From the NCBI RefSeq assembly GCF_001641695.1, contig NZ_LSEF01000042.1:44049-108048 (forward strand): 64,000 bases of DNA, written 5' to 3'. Both the position numbers and the translations under genes were made by a program. This stretch comes from Bradyrhizobium neotropicale. GTDB lineage: Bacteria; Pseudomonadota; Alphaproteobacteria; Rhizobiales; Xanthobacteraceae. Below are positions 25,363 to 35,003 of this stretch, in pieces; positions within the stretch are counted from its first letter, which is position 1; every line of letters starts with the position of its first letter. The notes beneath the pieces are model-generated. The model saw nothing but the letters and a program-made list of their open reading frames with translations, ran no database searches and had not been told where the DNA came from.

Positions 25363-27099
25363 ATGGCGATCAACAATGTGGCCGATCTGTTCGTGGCAAC
25401 GCTCGAGCAGGCGGGCGTCAAGCGGATCTACGGTATCGTCGGCGACAGCCTGAACGGTCTCACCGAAGCGCTGCGGCGCCGCGGCACCATCGAATGGGTG
25501 CATGTCCGGCACGAGGAGGTTGCGGCGTTCGCCGCCGCCGGCGAAGCGGCGATGACCGGAAGCCTCGCGGTGTGCGCGGGATCCTGCGGGCCTGGCAATC
25601 TGCATCTCATCAACGGATTGTTCGACGCGCATCGCAGCCGCTTTCCTGTGCTCGCAATCGCAGCGCAGATTCCGTCGGCCGAGATTGGCGGCGGCTATTT
25701 CCAGGAGACCCACCCGCAAAATCTCTTCCGCGAGTGCAGTCATTATTGCGAGCTGATCTCGGATGCGAGCCAGCTTCCTTACGTGCTTGAGAACGCCATC
25801 CGCGCGGCGGTGGGCTTGCGCGGCGTCGCCGTCGTCGCCATGCCCGGTGACGTCGCCTTCCGCGCGCCGCCGAAGCGTGCGCTCTCGGCAACGCGCACAC
25901 TCGCGCTGTCCGCGCCGAAGATCGTGCCGGAGGCGGGTGAACTGAAGGCGCTCGCAGACCTCCTGAACGGCGCCGAGCGCGTTACGCTGTTCTGCGGCCG
26001 CGGCTGCGCCGGCGCGCATGAGCCGCTGATGCAGCTCGCGGAGACCCTGAAAAGCCCGATCGTACATGCGCTCGGCGGCAAGGAGCATGTTGAGTACGAG
26101 AATCCCTACGACGTCGGCATGACCGGCTTCATCGGCTACTCCTCGGGTTACGCGGCCATGCATGCCTGCGATGCCCTCGTGATGCTCGGCACCGATTTTC
26201 CCTACAAGCAGTTCTTCCCGACCGACTGCCAGGTCGCGCAGGTCGATATCAGGCCGGAAAACCTCGGCCGGCGCTGCAAGCTCGATCTCGGCCTTGTCGG
26301 CGACGTCAGGCTGACCATCGAGGCGCTGCTGCCGTTGTTGAAGACCAAGACGCAGCGCAGACATCTCGACGATGCGATCGCGCACTACAAGAAAGCGCGC
26401 GAAGGCCTCGACGCCCTCGCCAAGGGCACGCCGGGCAGCAAGCCGATCCATCCGCAATTTCTCGCCAAGGTCGTCAGCGACCATGCGACTGATGATGCGG
26501 TGTTCACTACCGACGTCGGCACGCCGACGGTGTGGGCCGCGCGCTATCTCAACATGAACGGCCGCCGCCGGCTGATCGGCTCCTTCACGCACGGCTCGAT
26601 GGCCAACGCCATGCCGCAGGCGATCGGCGTGCAGGCCGCGCAGCCCGGCCGCCAGGTGATCTCGCTGTCGGGCGACGGCGGCTTCACCATGCTGATGGGC
26701 GATCTGATCACGCTGACGCAGATGAAGCTGCCGGTGAAGGTCGTCGTCTTCAACAACGGCGTGCTCGGCTTCGTCGCGCTGGAGATGAAGGCGGCCGGCT
26801 TCGTCGACACCAATGTCGACCTGGAGAACCCGGATTTCGCGGCAATGGCGCGGGCGATGGGCATCTTTGCCAAACGCGTGGAGGACCCCGGCGAGCTCCC
26901 CGGCGCGATGAAGGAGATGCTGGCGCACAATGGGCCGGCGCTGCTCGACGTCGTCACCGCCAAGCAGGAGCTGTCGATGCCGCCGACCATCACGCCCGAG
27001 CAGATCAAGGGTTTCAGCCTCTGGGTCCTGCGCGCCGTGATGAACGGCCGCGGCGACGAGGTCCTGGATCTAGCCAGGACCAACCTGCTGCCGCGCTAG
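25363..27099 (+). CDS. poxB: Pyruvate dehydrogenase (quinone)
   Basis: A 578-residue thiamine-diphosphate enzyme, close in length to E. coli PoxB, that oxidises pyruvate to acetate and CO2 and passes electrons to membrane quinone. The catalytic Glu is in [11 protein letters not shown], the thiamine motif runs from GDGGFTML to FNNGVLGFV, and the middle FAD-binding domain holds a central [12 protein letters not shown]. Family-like [13 protein letters not shown] is also present. The ATG has an aggaga 6 nt upstream. The enzyme is peripheral to the membrane via its C-terminus. Its stop codon overlaps the stop of the convergent membrane-protein gene in one CTAG. Confidence 0.9.
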   Translation: MAINNVADLFVATLEQAGVKRIYGIVGDSLNGLTEALRRRGTIEWVHVRHEEVAAFAAAGEAAMTGSLAVCAGSCGPGNLHLINGLFDAHRSRFPVLAIAAQIPSAEIGGGYFQETHPQNLFRECSHYCELISDASQLPYVLENAIRAAVGLRGVAVVAMPGDVAFRAPPKRALSATRTLALSAPKIVPEAGELKALADLLNGAERVTLFCGRGCAGAHEPLMQLAETLKSPIVHALGGKEHVEYENPYDVGMTGFIGYSSGYAAMHACDALVMLGTDFPYKQFFPTDCQVAQVDIRPENLGRRCKLDLGLVGDVRLTIEALLPLLKTKTQRRHLDDAIAHYKKAREGLDALAKGTPGSKPIHPQFLAKVVSDHATDDAVFTTDVGTPTVWAARYLNMNGRRRLIGSFTHGSMANAMPQAIGVQAAQPGRQVISLSGDGGFTMLMGDLITLTQMKLPVKVVVFNNGVLGFVALEMKAAGFVDTNVDLENPDFAAMARAMGIFAKRVEDPGELPGAMKEMLAHNGPALLDVVTAKQELSMPPTITPEQIKGFSLWVLRAVMNGRGDEVLDLARTNLLPR

Positions 27100-27461
27100 C
27101 CCCGCTTGATCGAGGGCCAGGCGAACCGCTCGTGACGGCGCTGGAAACGCTGCCAGTGCAGGACGAGGCCGACCAGCAGCGCCGGCACGAAGCCGAGCAC
27201 GATCAGGAAGTGCGGCAGCGGCATCGGCGAGATGAAGCCGATGGCGATGTCCGAGATCAGCCATAGCGCGGAGAACATCACCGCGAAATCCGTGCGCGGA
27301 CAGCGCAGATAATAGAACACGGCGGTAATGACGATGGCAGGCCCGATCGCGATACCGATCATGACCGCCGTCAGCTCCTTCGGCGTCACCGCGTCGAGCA
27401 CCATCGACGCCAGCAGCCAGAGGGCGGCGAACATAGCGACGATGTCGATCGGATGCCGCAA
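27096..27461 (-). CDS. Small multi-pass membrane protein
   Basis: A 121-residue hydrophobic protein with about four predicted helices ([77 protein letters not shown]) and a basic C-terminal tail ending in SIKRG. I do not recognise the family. The start is uncertain: TTG 27461 has gagagg seven bases upstream, while the ATG at 27518 would add 19 residues that read as non-protein. It lies tail to tail with poxB. No function can be assigned. Confidence 0.6.
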   Translation of the reverse strand: MRHPIDIVAMFAALWLLASMVLDAVTPKELTAVMIGIAIGPAIVITAVFYYLRCPRTDFAVMFSALWLISDIAIGFISPMPLPHFLIVLGFVPALLVGLVLHWQRFQRRHERFAWPSIKRG

Positions 27462-27501
27462 TCCAATACCTCTCGCGGGGGAACGCGCTATCGTTGTGGC
27501 C

Positions 27502-27558
27502 CAAACCTTGGCCTTCAAGCCTACCTCAAGCCTTGGACGTCAAACCTTGGCCGTCAAG
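27502..27558. repeat. Short imperfect tandem repeat between two minus-strand genes
   Basis: caaaccttggccttcaag (27502-27519) and caaaccttggccgtcaag (27541-27558) differ at one base. A third, weaker unit (caagccttggacgtcaa) starts at 27527 and overlaps the last. It lies upstream of the membrane-protein gene and just beyond the thioesterase stop. Confidence 0.75.
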
Positions 27559-27568
27559 TAAAATACAC

Positions 27569-28480
27569 CTATTCCTCGTCGTTCCCGGGCGTCGGCCGCA
27601 GCATGAAATGGCCGAAAGCAGTGGCGATAGGCTTGGCGGGATCGTCCTGCCAGGCCCGCGCCTCGAAGGCGACGATGCGCCGGCCCTGTTTCACGATCGA
27701 AACATTGGCAAAGCTGTCGAGCGCGCGGCCGGAGCGCAGGTAATTGATCGTGAGGCCGATCGGCTTGGGCAATGCAGCTATGCCGAGCTCGCGCGTCACG
27801 CCGACGATCGCGGTGGTCTCGAGGAAGGCGCCGGTCATGCCGCCATGGATCGCGGGGAGGATCGGGTTGCCGATGATCTTTGGCGAGAACGGCATCGTCA
27901 GCGTGCCGTCGTCGTTGACGCGGATGCCGAGGCATCGCGCGAATGGGCTGCTTGCGAACGGGCCCGCGGGATCGTCCGGCGCCTCCAGCGTGGGGATGGC
28001 GCGCGTATCCACCCTGCGGTCGGCGAGCATGTTGGTGCGGTTGGCGCCGATCATGAAGCAGGCGGTGGCGGTCGCGACCGGATCGTCCTCGGATTCCTGA
28101 TAGGCCGTGGAGCGCACGAAGGCGATCGAGCGGGTGGTGCGATAGCAGACCGAATGCGCCTTGATGTCGAGGCCGGGCGTCGCCGGCTTCTGGTAGTCGA
28201 TGCGCAGATCGAGGGTTGCGATCGCGCGCGTGCCGTCGAGCGCGAGCTGCACCGCCATGCCGCAGCTCTCGTCCAGCATCGCCGTGACGACCCCGCCATG
28301 CAGCACACCGGTCTCGGTGTCGCCGACGAAGACGGGACGATAGGGCAGGCTGGACCAGGCCTCACCGGGCGCAAATCGGTCGAGCTGGAGCCCGCTGATG
28401 TGGCCGTAGTCGGAGCGGCGACCTTTGATGGCCTCGGCAAGTTCCTCGAACGGCAACCCGATGGTCTGTGAAGTCGACAT
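27569..28480 (-). CDS. Double-hotdog thioesterase-like protein (PaaI type)
   Basis: A 303-residue protein made of two 4HBT/hotdog domains in tandem. Domain one (about 45-145) has GVLHGGVVTAMLDESCGMAV, the usual helix with the catalytic-site HGG and Asp; domain two (about 185-300) has PAIHGGMTGAFLETTAI with the same pattern but Glu in place of Asp. Such proteins hydrolyse acyl-CoA thioesters, often as pathway proofreaders. The fusion gives a pseudo-dimer in one chain. It stands divergent from a small unknown gene. The acyl group is not known. Confidence 0.88.
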   Translation of the reverse strand: MSTSQTIGLPFEELAEAIKGRRSDYGHISGLQLDRFAPGEAWSSLPYRPVFVGDTETGVLHGGVVTAMLDESCGMAVQLALDGTRAIATLDLRIDYQKPATPGLDIKAHSVCYRTTRSIAFVRSTAYQESEDDPVATATACFMIGANRTNMLADRRVDTRAIPTLEAPDDPAGPFASSPFARCLGIRVNDDGTLTMPFSPKIIGNPILPAIHGGMTGAFLETTAIVGVTRELGIAALPKPIGLTINYLRSGRALDSFANVSIVKQGRRIVAFEARAWQDDPAKPIATAFGHFMLRPTPGNDEE

Positions 28481-28627
28481 GGCGACGTTCTAGACCAGTG
28501 GCGCCCATCGTGCAAAACCTCGCAAAGCGCCCTAGCGGGGCAGGGCTGCCGGCCGGTTTGGCCTCGACATGGCCGAGCGAAGCGGCGATGGTGGCCCTCC
28601 GTTTGTCCACTGCCTGCAGGAGTACCC

Positions 28628-28945
28628 ATGGCCGACCCCGAAACGTCCGTCACCAACCAGGGGCCCGTCACCATTTCGACCTCCAGCGCCGAACGCGCTC
28701 CGGTCATCTATTTCGACGGCGCGTCGTGCTTCGGCCATCACAACGGTGCAATCCAGATCGAGCTCGCCGCGAATCTCTTGATGCCGATCGGCGCTGCCGT
28801 CAGGGTTGACGTGGTGCAGACCGCGCATCTGCGTTGCAGTCCGGGCGCGGCGCTGGCGCTGCGTGAAGCGCTCGACAAGGCGCTCGCCATGCATCAGCAG
28901 GGTCAGCAGCACCCCCCCGAGACGATTCCGACCGTGAAGAACTGA
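28628..28945 (+). CDS. Hypothetical protein, 105 residues
   Basis: I do not recognise this protein. Residues 1-25 look disordered and rich in Thr and Ser; the core (about 26-92) has alternating strands and a helix (PVIYFDGASCFGHHNGAIQIEL and RVDVVQTAHLRCSPGAALAL), and the tail is polar and Gln-rich. The layout suggests a small one-domain cytosolic protein. The ATG is eight bases after gcaggag. It stands between the thioesterase (divergent) and amidase (convergent) genes. Confidence 0.75.
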   Translation: MADPETSVTNQGPVTISTSSAERAPVIYFDGASCFGHHNGAIQIELAANLLMPIGAAVRVDVVQTAHLRCSPGAALALREALDKALAMHQQGQQHPPETIPTVKN

Positions 28946-28985
28946 AGCCGATCGCGCGATCGCAGATCGATGCGATCGCCGTGCC

Positions 28986-30455
28986 TCAGCCGACGTGCAC
29001 CTTCGGCTTCTTGCCGCCGTTCCACTTGCCGTCGATGGCGCGCTCGATCTGCGCAGCGAGTTGCAGGAGCAGGCCGTCATTGGCCTGCTTGGCGATCGCC
29101 TGGATGCCGAGCGGCAGCCCGTGCTCGTGCGTGGCCATCGGCATCGAGATCGCGGGCATGCCACAGAGATTGGCCAGCGGCGTGAAGGCGAAATTGTGCC
29201 AAAGATTGCCGAACCAGTCGAGGACGTCCGGATTGTCGGATATGGTGAGATATTCTTTCGTGCCGACCTTCGGCGTCGGCAGCGCGGTGACCGGCGTCAG
29301 GATGACGTCCCATTGCTCGAAGAACGCGCCGAAACCGCGCGACGTCGTGTTGAACACCGCCTGCATCTTCGCCCGCTCGGCGAAGCTCGTGTGCCACCCG
29401 GCTTCCCAGATCCGGATGTTGACGGGCTCGACCAGATCCTCCGGCGGCCGCTCCAGCCCACGCGCGGCGAGCATATTGGAGATCACCACGGCAAAGTTGC
29501 TGATGTAGCAGGTGGTCTGCGCGTCGAAGGCAGCGCGGAAGTCGAGCTCCGGCAGCGCGTGGTCGACGTGGTGGCCGAGGCCTTCGAGGAAGCGGCCGGC
29601 TTTCTCCAGCTCGGCGGCGATGTGCGGCGTTGCGGTGTAGTCGCCCCAATGATGCGATAGCGCGATCCTCAGCTTGCCCGGATCGCGCTTGATCATCTCG
29701 CCGTAGGGCTGGGCGGTGGTCCAGAATGGCATGAATTCGCCGGGCGCCGGCCCGCGGGCATGGTCGACGAAGGCGGCGGTGTCGCGTACGGAGCGCGACT
29801 GGCAGCCCTGGATCGAGACGAGGCCACTGAGATCGGACAGATGCGGCGCGAGCGAGAACACGCCGCGCGAGACCTTCAGCCCGATATTGCCGTTGACGCC
29901 GGCGGGAATGCGGATCGAGCCGCCGCCGTCGGTCGCATGCGCGATCGGCACCACGCCGGCCGCGACCATCGCGGCACTGCCGGCCGAGGAGCCACAGGTG
30001 GTGTAGTCGGTGTCCCAGGGATTGCGCGTCACATAGACCGCCGGATTGTCCGCCGAGCTGCACACGCCGAACTCCGGCGTCGTGGTCCGTCCGATCAGAT
30101 TGAGTCCCGCCTGGCGAAACTTGCCGGTCAGGAAGGTATCGGCCGCCGCGCGGTTGCCGCGCATCAAAAGTGAGCCCATCTCCTGAAGCCGGCCCTTCAT
30201 GGTCGGGCCGAGATCCTTCATCAGGAAGGGCAGGCCGGCGAACGGCCCGGACAGATTGGCGCCGTCCTTGGCGGGCTCGGCTATGACGTCGTCGAACAGC
30301 TCGACCACGCCGGACAGCGCCGGATTGACCTTGGCAACGCCGGCCGCGGCCTGGCGCGCCAGTTCCTTGGGCGTCAGCTCACCGTTGCGGACGCGCGCCG
30401 CCAGCGCCACGCCATCGTGCTGCGCCCATTCACTCCAGCTCATCGGCAAAGTCAT
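28986..30455 (-). CDS. Amidase-signature family hydrolase
   Basis: A 489-residue amidase-signature enzyme, in the family of Ser-cisSer-Lys hydrolases acting on carboxylic amides. The Lys lies in GLPFLMKDLG; the Gly/Ser-rich signature TTCGSSAGSAAMVAAGVVPIA holds the linking Ser; the nucleophile sits in ATDGGGSIRIPAG. The C-terminal GMPAISMPM and GLPLGIQAI segments are also typical. I preferred ATG 30455, eight bases after gagaggga, over the TTG three codons upstream. Substrate unknown; such genes are often labelled indoleacetamide or 6-aminohexanoate hydrolase without proof. Confidence 0.9.
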   Translation of the reverse strand: MTLPMSWSEWAQHDGVALAARVRNGELTPKELARQAAAGVAKVNPALSGVVELFDDVIAEPAKDGANLSGPFAGLPFLMKDLGPTMKGRLQEMGSLLMRGNRAAADTFLTGKFRQAGLNLIGRTTTPEFGVCSSADNPAVYVTRNPWDTDYTTCGSSAGSAAMVAAGVVPIAHATDGGGSIRIPAGVNGNIGLKVSRGVFSLAPHLSDLSGLVSIQGCQSRSVRDTAAFVDHARGPAPGEFMPFWTTAQPYGEMIKRDPGKLRIALSHHWGDYTATPHIAAELEKAGRFLEGLGHHVDHALPELDFRAAFDAQTTCYISNFAVVISNMLAARGLERPPEDLVEPVNIRIWEAGWHTSFAERAKMQAVFNTTSRGFGAFFEQWDVILTPVTALPTPKVGTKEYLTISDNPDVLDWFGNLWHNFAFTPLANLCGMPAISMPMATHEHGLPLGIQAIAKQANDGLLLQLAAQIERAIDGKWNGGKKPKVHVG

Positions 30456-30941
30456 GCGATTCAATCCCTCTCGTGGCCACCTTCCTTTCGCAAGGAACCG
30501 CGCGAATCAACCGAGACGGCGCGAAGAGCAGGGTTGCGTCGAATGGAGAGGTCGATGGCTCCCAAAGTCTGGACCGGATCGCGGCGCAGTATGAAGGGGG
30601 GGCGCCATGATTGTGAACGCGGCGAAGCAATACGGAGTTTCACCATGGCGCGGCAGTCTGGATTGCTTCGTCGCTGCGCTCCTCGCAATGACCGTTTGAC
30701 GTGGTCGCGCGCGATATCGCCCTGGCTTTCGCCGGGACGACAATGGGATAGAGTGTTCGCATCGTCAGCGGCCCGCCGTCACACCCCGCACGAATGTGGC
30801 GAGATCGCATCGGTTCAACAAAAAATGCTCTGTCGACTGTTCCGCACCGCACCTTGATGAATCAACCCCGGTTGGTTCATAAGCGGCGTCCCGCGACCGG
30901 TGGTTCGGTTCTGGTCGCGTGCTTGGAAGAGGGATTCTCGC
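30456..30941. other. Gene-free interval with repeat fragments, upstream of tex
   Basis: No coding frame here looks protein-like. Two REP fragments are visible: ctggattgcttcgtcgctgc and onward (30657-30693), the reverse complement of the family at 53251-53281, and cctggctttcgccgggacga and onward (about 30718-30745), related to the hairpin at 47971-47999. The promoter of tex should lie in the right-hand part. Confidence 0.6.
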
Positions 30942-33278
30942 GTGGCAAATATCAACCAGAAGATTGCGCAGGAGCTTGGGGTTCGGGCGGAGCAGGTCGA
31001 GGCGGCGGTGACGCTGCTCGACGGCGGCGCCACGGTTCCCTTCATCGCCCGCTACCGCAAGGAGGCGACCGGCGCGCTCGATGATACGCAACTGCGCACG
31101 CTGGAAGAACGCCTCGTCTACCTGCGCGAGCTCGAAGACCGCCGCAAGGCCATCCTCGAATCGGTCCGCGAGCAGGGCAAGCTCGATGCCGCACTCGAAG
31201 CCACGATCCTCGCCGCCGACAGCAAGGCGCGCCTGGAAGACATCTATCTGCCGTTCAAGCCGAAGCGCCGCACCAAGGCCGAGATCGCCAAGGAAGCCGG
31301 CCTCGAGCCGCTCGCCAATCAATTGATGGCCGAGCCCGGCAACGATCCGAAGGTCGTGGCAGAAGCGTTCGTCAACGCCGAGAAGGGCGTCGCCGATGCC
31401 GCCGCTGCGCTCGACGGCGCCCGCGCCATCCTTGTCGAACGCTTCGACGAGGACGCCGACCTGATCGGAAGCTTGCGCGAGGAGATGTGGACCAACGCGC
31501 GCATGGCCTCCAAGGTGCGCGAGGGCAAGAAGACCGAGGGCGAAAAGTTCGCCGATTATTTCGAGTTCTCCGAGCCGCTGACGAAACTGCCGTCGCACCG
31601 CATCCTCGCGATGTTCCGCGGCGAGAAGGAGGAGATTCTCGATCTCCAGATTCAGGCCGAAGCCGAAGCGCCGCCGCCGGGCGTGCCGAGCGCCTATGAA
31701 CTGAAGATCATGAAGCGGTTCGGCATTGCCGACCTCAAGCGCGCGGGCGACCGCTGGCTGATCGACACCGTGCGCTGGGCCTGGCGGACAAAGATCCAGG
31801 TGCATCTCAACATCGATCTGCGCATGCGGCTGTGGAACGCGGCCGAGACCGAGGCCGTGCGCGTGTTCGCCTCGAACCTGCGCGACCTCCTGCTGGCCGC
31901 GCCGGCCGGCACCCGCGTCACCATGGGGCTCGATCCCGGCTACCGCACCGGCGTGAAAGTCGCCGTCATCGACGCGACCGGCAAGGTGGTCGATACCACC
32001 GCGATCTATCCGCACGAGCCGCAGCGGCAATGGAACGAGTCGCTCGCGATCCTCGGCAGGCTCGCGCTGAAGCATCGCGTCGAGCTGATCGCGATCGGCA
32101 ACGGCACCGCCTCGCGCGAGACCGACAAGCTCGCGACCGATCTGGTGAAGGGCCTTGCCGAGCTGAAGATGACCAAGATCGTGGTGTCGGAAGCCGGCGC
32201 GTCGGTCTATTCGGCCTCCGCCTTTGCCTCGCAGGAGCTGCCCGGGCTGGACGTCACCCTGCGCGGTGCGGTCTCGATCGCCCGCCGCCTGCAGGATCCG
32301 CTCGCCGAGCTCGTCAAGATCGAGCCCAAGGCGATCGGCGTCGGGCAGTACCAGCACGATCTCGGCCAGGCCAAGCTCGCCAAGTCGCTCGATGCCGTGG
32401 TCGAAGACTGCGTGAACGCGGTCGGCGTCGACGTCAATACCGCCTCGGCGCCGTTGCTCGCGCGGGTGTCGGGCGTGGGCGCCGGGCTGGCACAGAGCAT
32501 CGTGCAGCATCGCGACGCCAACGGCCCGTTCAAGTCGCGCAAGGCGCTGAAGGAGGTGCCGCGGCTCGGGCCGAAGGCGTTCGAGCAGTGTGCGGGCTTC
32601 CTGCGCGTCCTCGGCGGCGAGGACCCGCTCGATGCGTCCGGCGTGCATCCGGAGGCCTATCCGGTGGTGCGGCGGATCCTCGCGGCGACCAAGAGCGATA
32701 TCAAGGCGCTGATCGGCAACAGCGATGTCATGCGTACGCTGAAGCCGAAGGATTATGTCGACGAGACCTTCGGTCTGCCGACCGTCACCGACATCCTGCG
32801 CGAACTGGAAAAGCCGGGCCGCGACCCGCGCCCGGCGTTCAAGGCGGCGGTGTTCAAGGAAGGCGTCGAGGAGATCAAGGATCTCCAGAAGGGCATGATC
32901 CTCGAGGGCACGGTGACCAACGTCGCCGCCTTCGGCGCCTTTGTCGACATTGGCGTGCACCAGGACGGCCTCGTGCACATCTCGGCCATGTCAAAGACCT
33001 TCATCAAGGACCCGCGCGAGGTGGTGAAGCCCGGCGACATCGTCAAGGTGAAGGTTCTGGATTTCGAGGTTGCGCGCAAGCGCATCTCGCTGACCCTGCG
33101 TCTTGACGACGAGGTCGGCGCGAAGAAGGATGCCCCGGGCATGCAGCGCGACAATTCGCGCAACACTGGCCGCATGACCTCGTCGGCGCCGCGCAAGCAG
33201 GAATCCTCCGGTGGCGGCGCGCTCGCCGAGGCACTGCGCCGTGCGGCCGAGAAGAGCGGACGCGGCAAGCCGGCGTGA
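30942..33278 (+). CDS. tex: Tex, RNA-binding transcription accessory protein
   Basis: A 778-residue Tex protein. The order is as in the family: N-terminal helical region ([13 protein letters not shown]), YqgF/RNase H-like domain ([17 protein letters not shown]), helix-hairpin-helix DNA-binding motifs ([21 protein letters not shown] and [19 protein letters not shown]), and a C-terminal S1 RNA-binding domain ([22 protein letters not shown] to [13 protein letters not shown]). A basic, Ser/Gly-rich tail follows. The GTG start at 30942 follows gaagaggga and gives [13 protein letters not shown], the typical start. Tex is linked to transcription and RNA metabolism and is related to eukaryotic Spt6. 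Confidence 0.95.
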   Translation: MANINQKIAQELGVRAEQVEAAVTLLDGGATVPFIARYRKEATGALDDTQLRTLEERLVYLRELEDRRKAILESVREQGKLDAALEATILAADSKARLEDIYLPFKPKRRTKAEIAKEAGLEPLANQLMAEPGNDPKVVAEAFVNAEKGVADAAAALDGARAILVERFDEDADLIGSLREEMWTNARMASKVREGKKTEGEKFADYFEFSEPLTKLPSHRILAMFRGEKEEILDLQIQAEAEAPPPGVPSAYELKIMKRFGIADLKRAGDRWLIDTVRWAWRTKIQVHLNIDLRMRLWNAAETEAVRVFASNLRDLLLAAPAGTRVTMGLDPGYRTGVKVAVIDATGKVVDTTAIYPHEPQRQWNESLAILGRLALKHRVELIAIGNGTASRETDKLATDLVKGLAELKMTKIVVSEAGASVYSASAFASQELPGLDVTLRGAVSIARRLQDPLAELVKIEPKAIGVGQYQHDLGQAKLAKSLDAVVEDCVNAVGVDVNTASAPLLARVSGVGAGLAQSIVQHRDANGPFKSRKALKEVPRLGPKAFEQCAGFLRVLGGEDPLDASGVHPEAYPVVRRILAATKSDIKALIGNSDVMRTLKPKDYVDETFGLPTVTDILRELEKPGRDPRPAFKAAVFKEGVEEIKDLQKGMILEGTVTNVAAFGAFVDIGVHQDGLVHISAMSKTFIKDPREVVKPGDIVKVKVLDFEVARKRISLTLRLDDEVGAKKDAPGMQRDNSRNTGRMTSSAPRKQESSGGGALAEALRRAAEKSGRGKPA

Positions 33279-33288
33279 GGCGATCTTC

Positions 33289-33498
33289 AACCTCTCCCCG
33301 CGCTTCAGCGGGGAGAGGTCGGATCGCTTCAGCGATCCGGGTGAGGGGCAAGGCAGTCCTCGAGCCACATCAATAATCTCTCCGACTCGTACACGATTGC
33401 GTGTCGCGAGAGTATTCTGCCTCCAATTCAAAATCGCGATTGCGGAAGCAGCCCCTCACCCCACCCTCTCCCCGTAAGAACGGGGAGAGGGTGTGAGG
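33289..33498. repeat. Two REP-like repeats, cctctcccc family
   Basis: One copy (33289-33349) pairs cctctccccgc with gcggggagagg; the other (33449-33498) pairs ccctctccccg with cggggagaggg around taagaa. The rest of the 347-bp gap after tex holds nothing else that I can support. Confidence 0.85.
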
Positions 33499-33625
33499 GA
33501 GCGCGCGTTCCTGACTTTGGCGTCAGAATCTGGCGCATTTGTAAGTTGATGGGGACAGCGCATTCGCTTCTCCTGATCCCCCTCGTGCAGCGAGACGACC
33601 GCTGCACCGTAAGGAGGATTATCCG

Positions 33626-34213
33626 ATGAACAACAGGCTTCTCACAGGGCTCGTCGCAGCGGCACTTGCTGCGACGCTGGCGGTCGCGTCGCCCGTTCTC
33701 GCGCGCGGTGGTGGCGGCGGTGGCGGACATGGCGGAGGCGGCTTTGGCGGAGGCGGCTTTGGCGGCGGCGGCCATGGCGGGTTCGGAGGCGGGCATTTCG
33801 GCGGTGGCGGTATGCATGTCGGCGGTATGGGTGGCGGCATGCATGTCGGCGGCATGGGTGGAGCTCATTTCGGTGGCGCCCGCTTCGGCGGCGCGCCGAT
33901 GGCGCGTGCGGCCTTTGCGCCGCGCTTCGCAGGTTCGCCGATGGCTGCCCACGCCATGATCGGGCCGCGCTTTGCCGGTGCACCTTTCGCGACCCGTGCC
34001 GCCTTCGGGCCGCGGTTTGCGGGCGCGGGCTGGCGCGGTCGGCCCTTCGTTGGCCGCCACGCCTTCTTCTTCCGGCATCATCGCTTCCACCGGTTCGCCT
34101 TCTTCGGCGCGCCCTTCGTCTACGCCAACTATTACGACGACGGCTGCTGGCAAAGGAGCTGGACGGCCTATGGCTGGCAATGGGTCAATGTGTGCGGATA
34201 CAATTGGTACTAG
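33626..34213 (+). CDS. Glycine-rich secreted protein
   Basis: A 195-residue exported protein. A signal peptide (LLTGLVAAALAATLAVASPVLA) leads into a Gly/His-rich low-complexity stretch (about 28-85, GGGG, GGGGF and GGMHVGGMGGG repeats), then repeated GPRFAGAPF-type units (about 95-140), a His/Phe/Arg-rich stretch, and an aromatic C-terminus with two Cys (DDGCWQRSWTAYGWQWVNVCGYNWY). A good aaggagg precedes the ATG. Many rhizobial genomes carry such proteins; the role is unknown. It is followed by a two-component system on the same strand. Confidence 0.85.
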   Translation: MNNRLLTGLVAAALAATLAVASPVLARGGGGGGGHGGGGFGGGGFGGGGHGGFGGGHFGGGGMHVGGMGGGMHVGGMGGAHFGGARFGGAPMARAAFAPRFAGSPMAAHAMIGPRFAGAPFATRAAFGPRFAGAGWRGRPFVGRHAFFFRHHRFHRFAFFGAPFVYANYYDDGCWQRSWTAYGWQWVNVCGYNWY

Positions 34214-34310
34214 CATTGCCGTACCGCACCATTGTCGCGATCGCCACCGGGCGGTTCCGCTCAGCCCCGGAACGGGATAGTCTGGTGGCGACCGTCGCGC
34301 GGAGTTCGTC

Positions 34311-35003
34311 ATGACCGGAGGTCACCGTCGCATCCTGGTCGTCGAGGACGACCCGGAAACCGCAGGCCAGCTCGCCGAGGAGCTGACGACCTCGGGCTAT
34401 GAGGTCGATCTTGCGGCGACCGGGCGCGAGGCCCTGAGCCACGGCGTCGCGCGCGACTATGCCGTGATCACCATCGACCGCATGCTGCCCGACATCGACG
34501 GCATCGCCGTGATGCGGCAATTGCGCGACGACGGCATTGCCGCACCCTTCCTGATCATCTCCGCGCTCGGCGAGGTCGACGACCGCGTGCGGGGCCTGCG
34601 TGCCGGCGGCGACGACTATCTGGTCAAGCCTTTCTCCTTCGTCGAACTGCTGGCGAGGCTCGAGGCGCTCGGCCGCCGCAGCGAGACCATCGCCAAGGAA
34701 ACGATCTTGCGGGTCGGCGACCTCGCCATCGATCTGATCGCGCGCAGCGCCAGCCGACGCGGCCGCAAGATCCCGCTACTGCCGCGCGAGTTCCAGCTGC
34801 TCGAATATCTTGTCCGCAACGAGGGCCGCGTCGTCTCCCGCGCGATGCTGCTGCAGCATGTCTGGGACCTCCACTTCGATCCTTCCACCAACATCATCGA
34901 CGTCTATGTCGGCCGCGTCCGCCGCAAGGTCGACGACAGCCAGGCCTATCCGCTGATCCACACCATCCGCGGCATCGGATATTGCCTCCGTGCTCCTGGC
35001 TAA
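34311..35003 (+). CDS. OmpR-family response regulator
   Basis: A 230-residue two-component regulator. The receiver domain has the acidic pocket (VEDD, about 11-14), the phospho-acceptor D56 in ITIDRMLPDIDG, and the Lys in DYLVKPF. The C-terminal winged helix is intact (LPREFQLLEYLVRNEGRVVSRAMLL and IDVYVGRVRRKVDD). It overlaps the sensor kinase gene by 14 nt, so the two are translated together. Regulon and stimulus are unknown; the glycine-rich protein upstream is a candidate neighbour target. Confidence 0.95.
   Translation: MTGGHRRILVVEDDPETAGQLAEELTTSGYEVDLAATGREALSHGVARDYAVITIDRMLPDIDGIAVMRQLRDDGIAAPFLIISALGEVDDRVRGLRAGGDDYLVKPFSFVELLARLEALGRRSETIAKETILRVGDLAIDLIARSASRRGRKIPLLPREFQLLEYLVRNEGRVVSRAMLLQHVWDLHFDPSTNIIDVYVGRVRRKVDDSQAYPLIHTIRGIGYCLRAPG

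Noticed and set aside
30942..33278. Tex S1 domain as a separate gene
   Set aside because: The frame is continuous from the N-terminal domain to the basic tail, with no internal stop or ribosome site.
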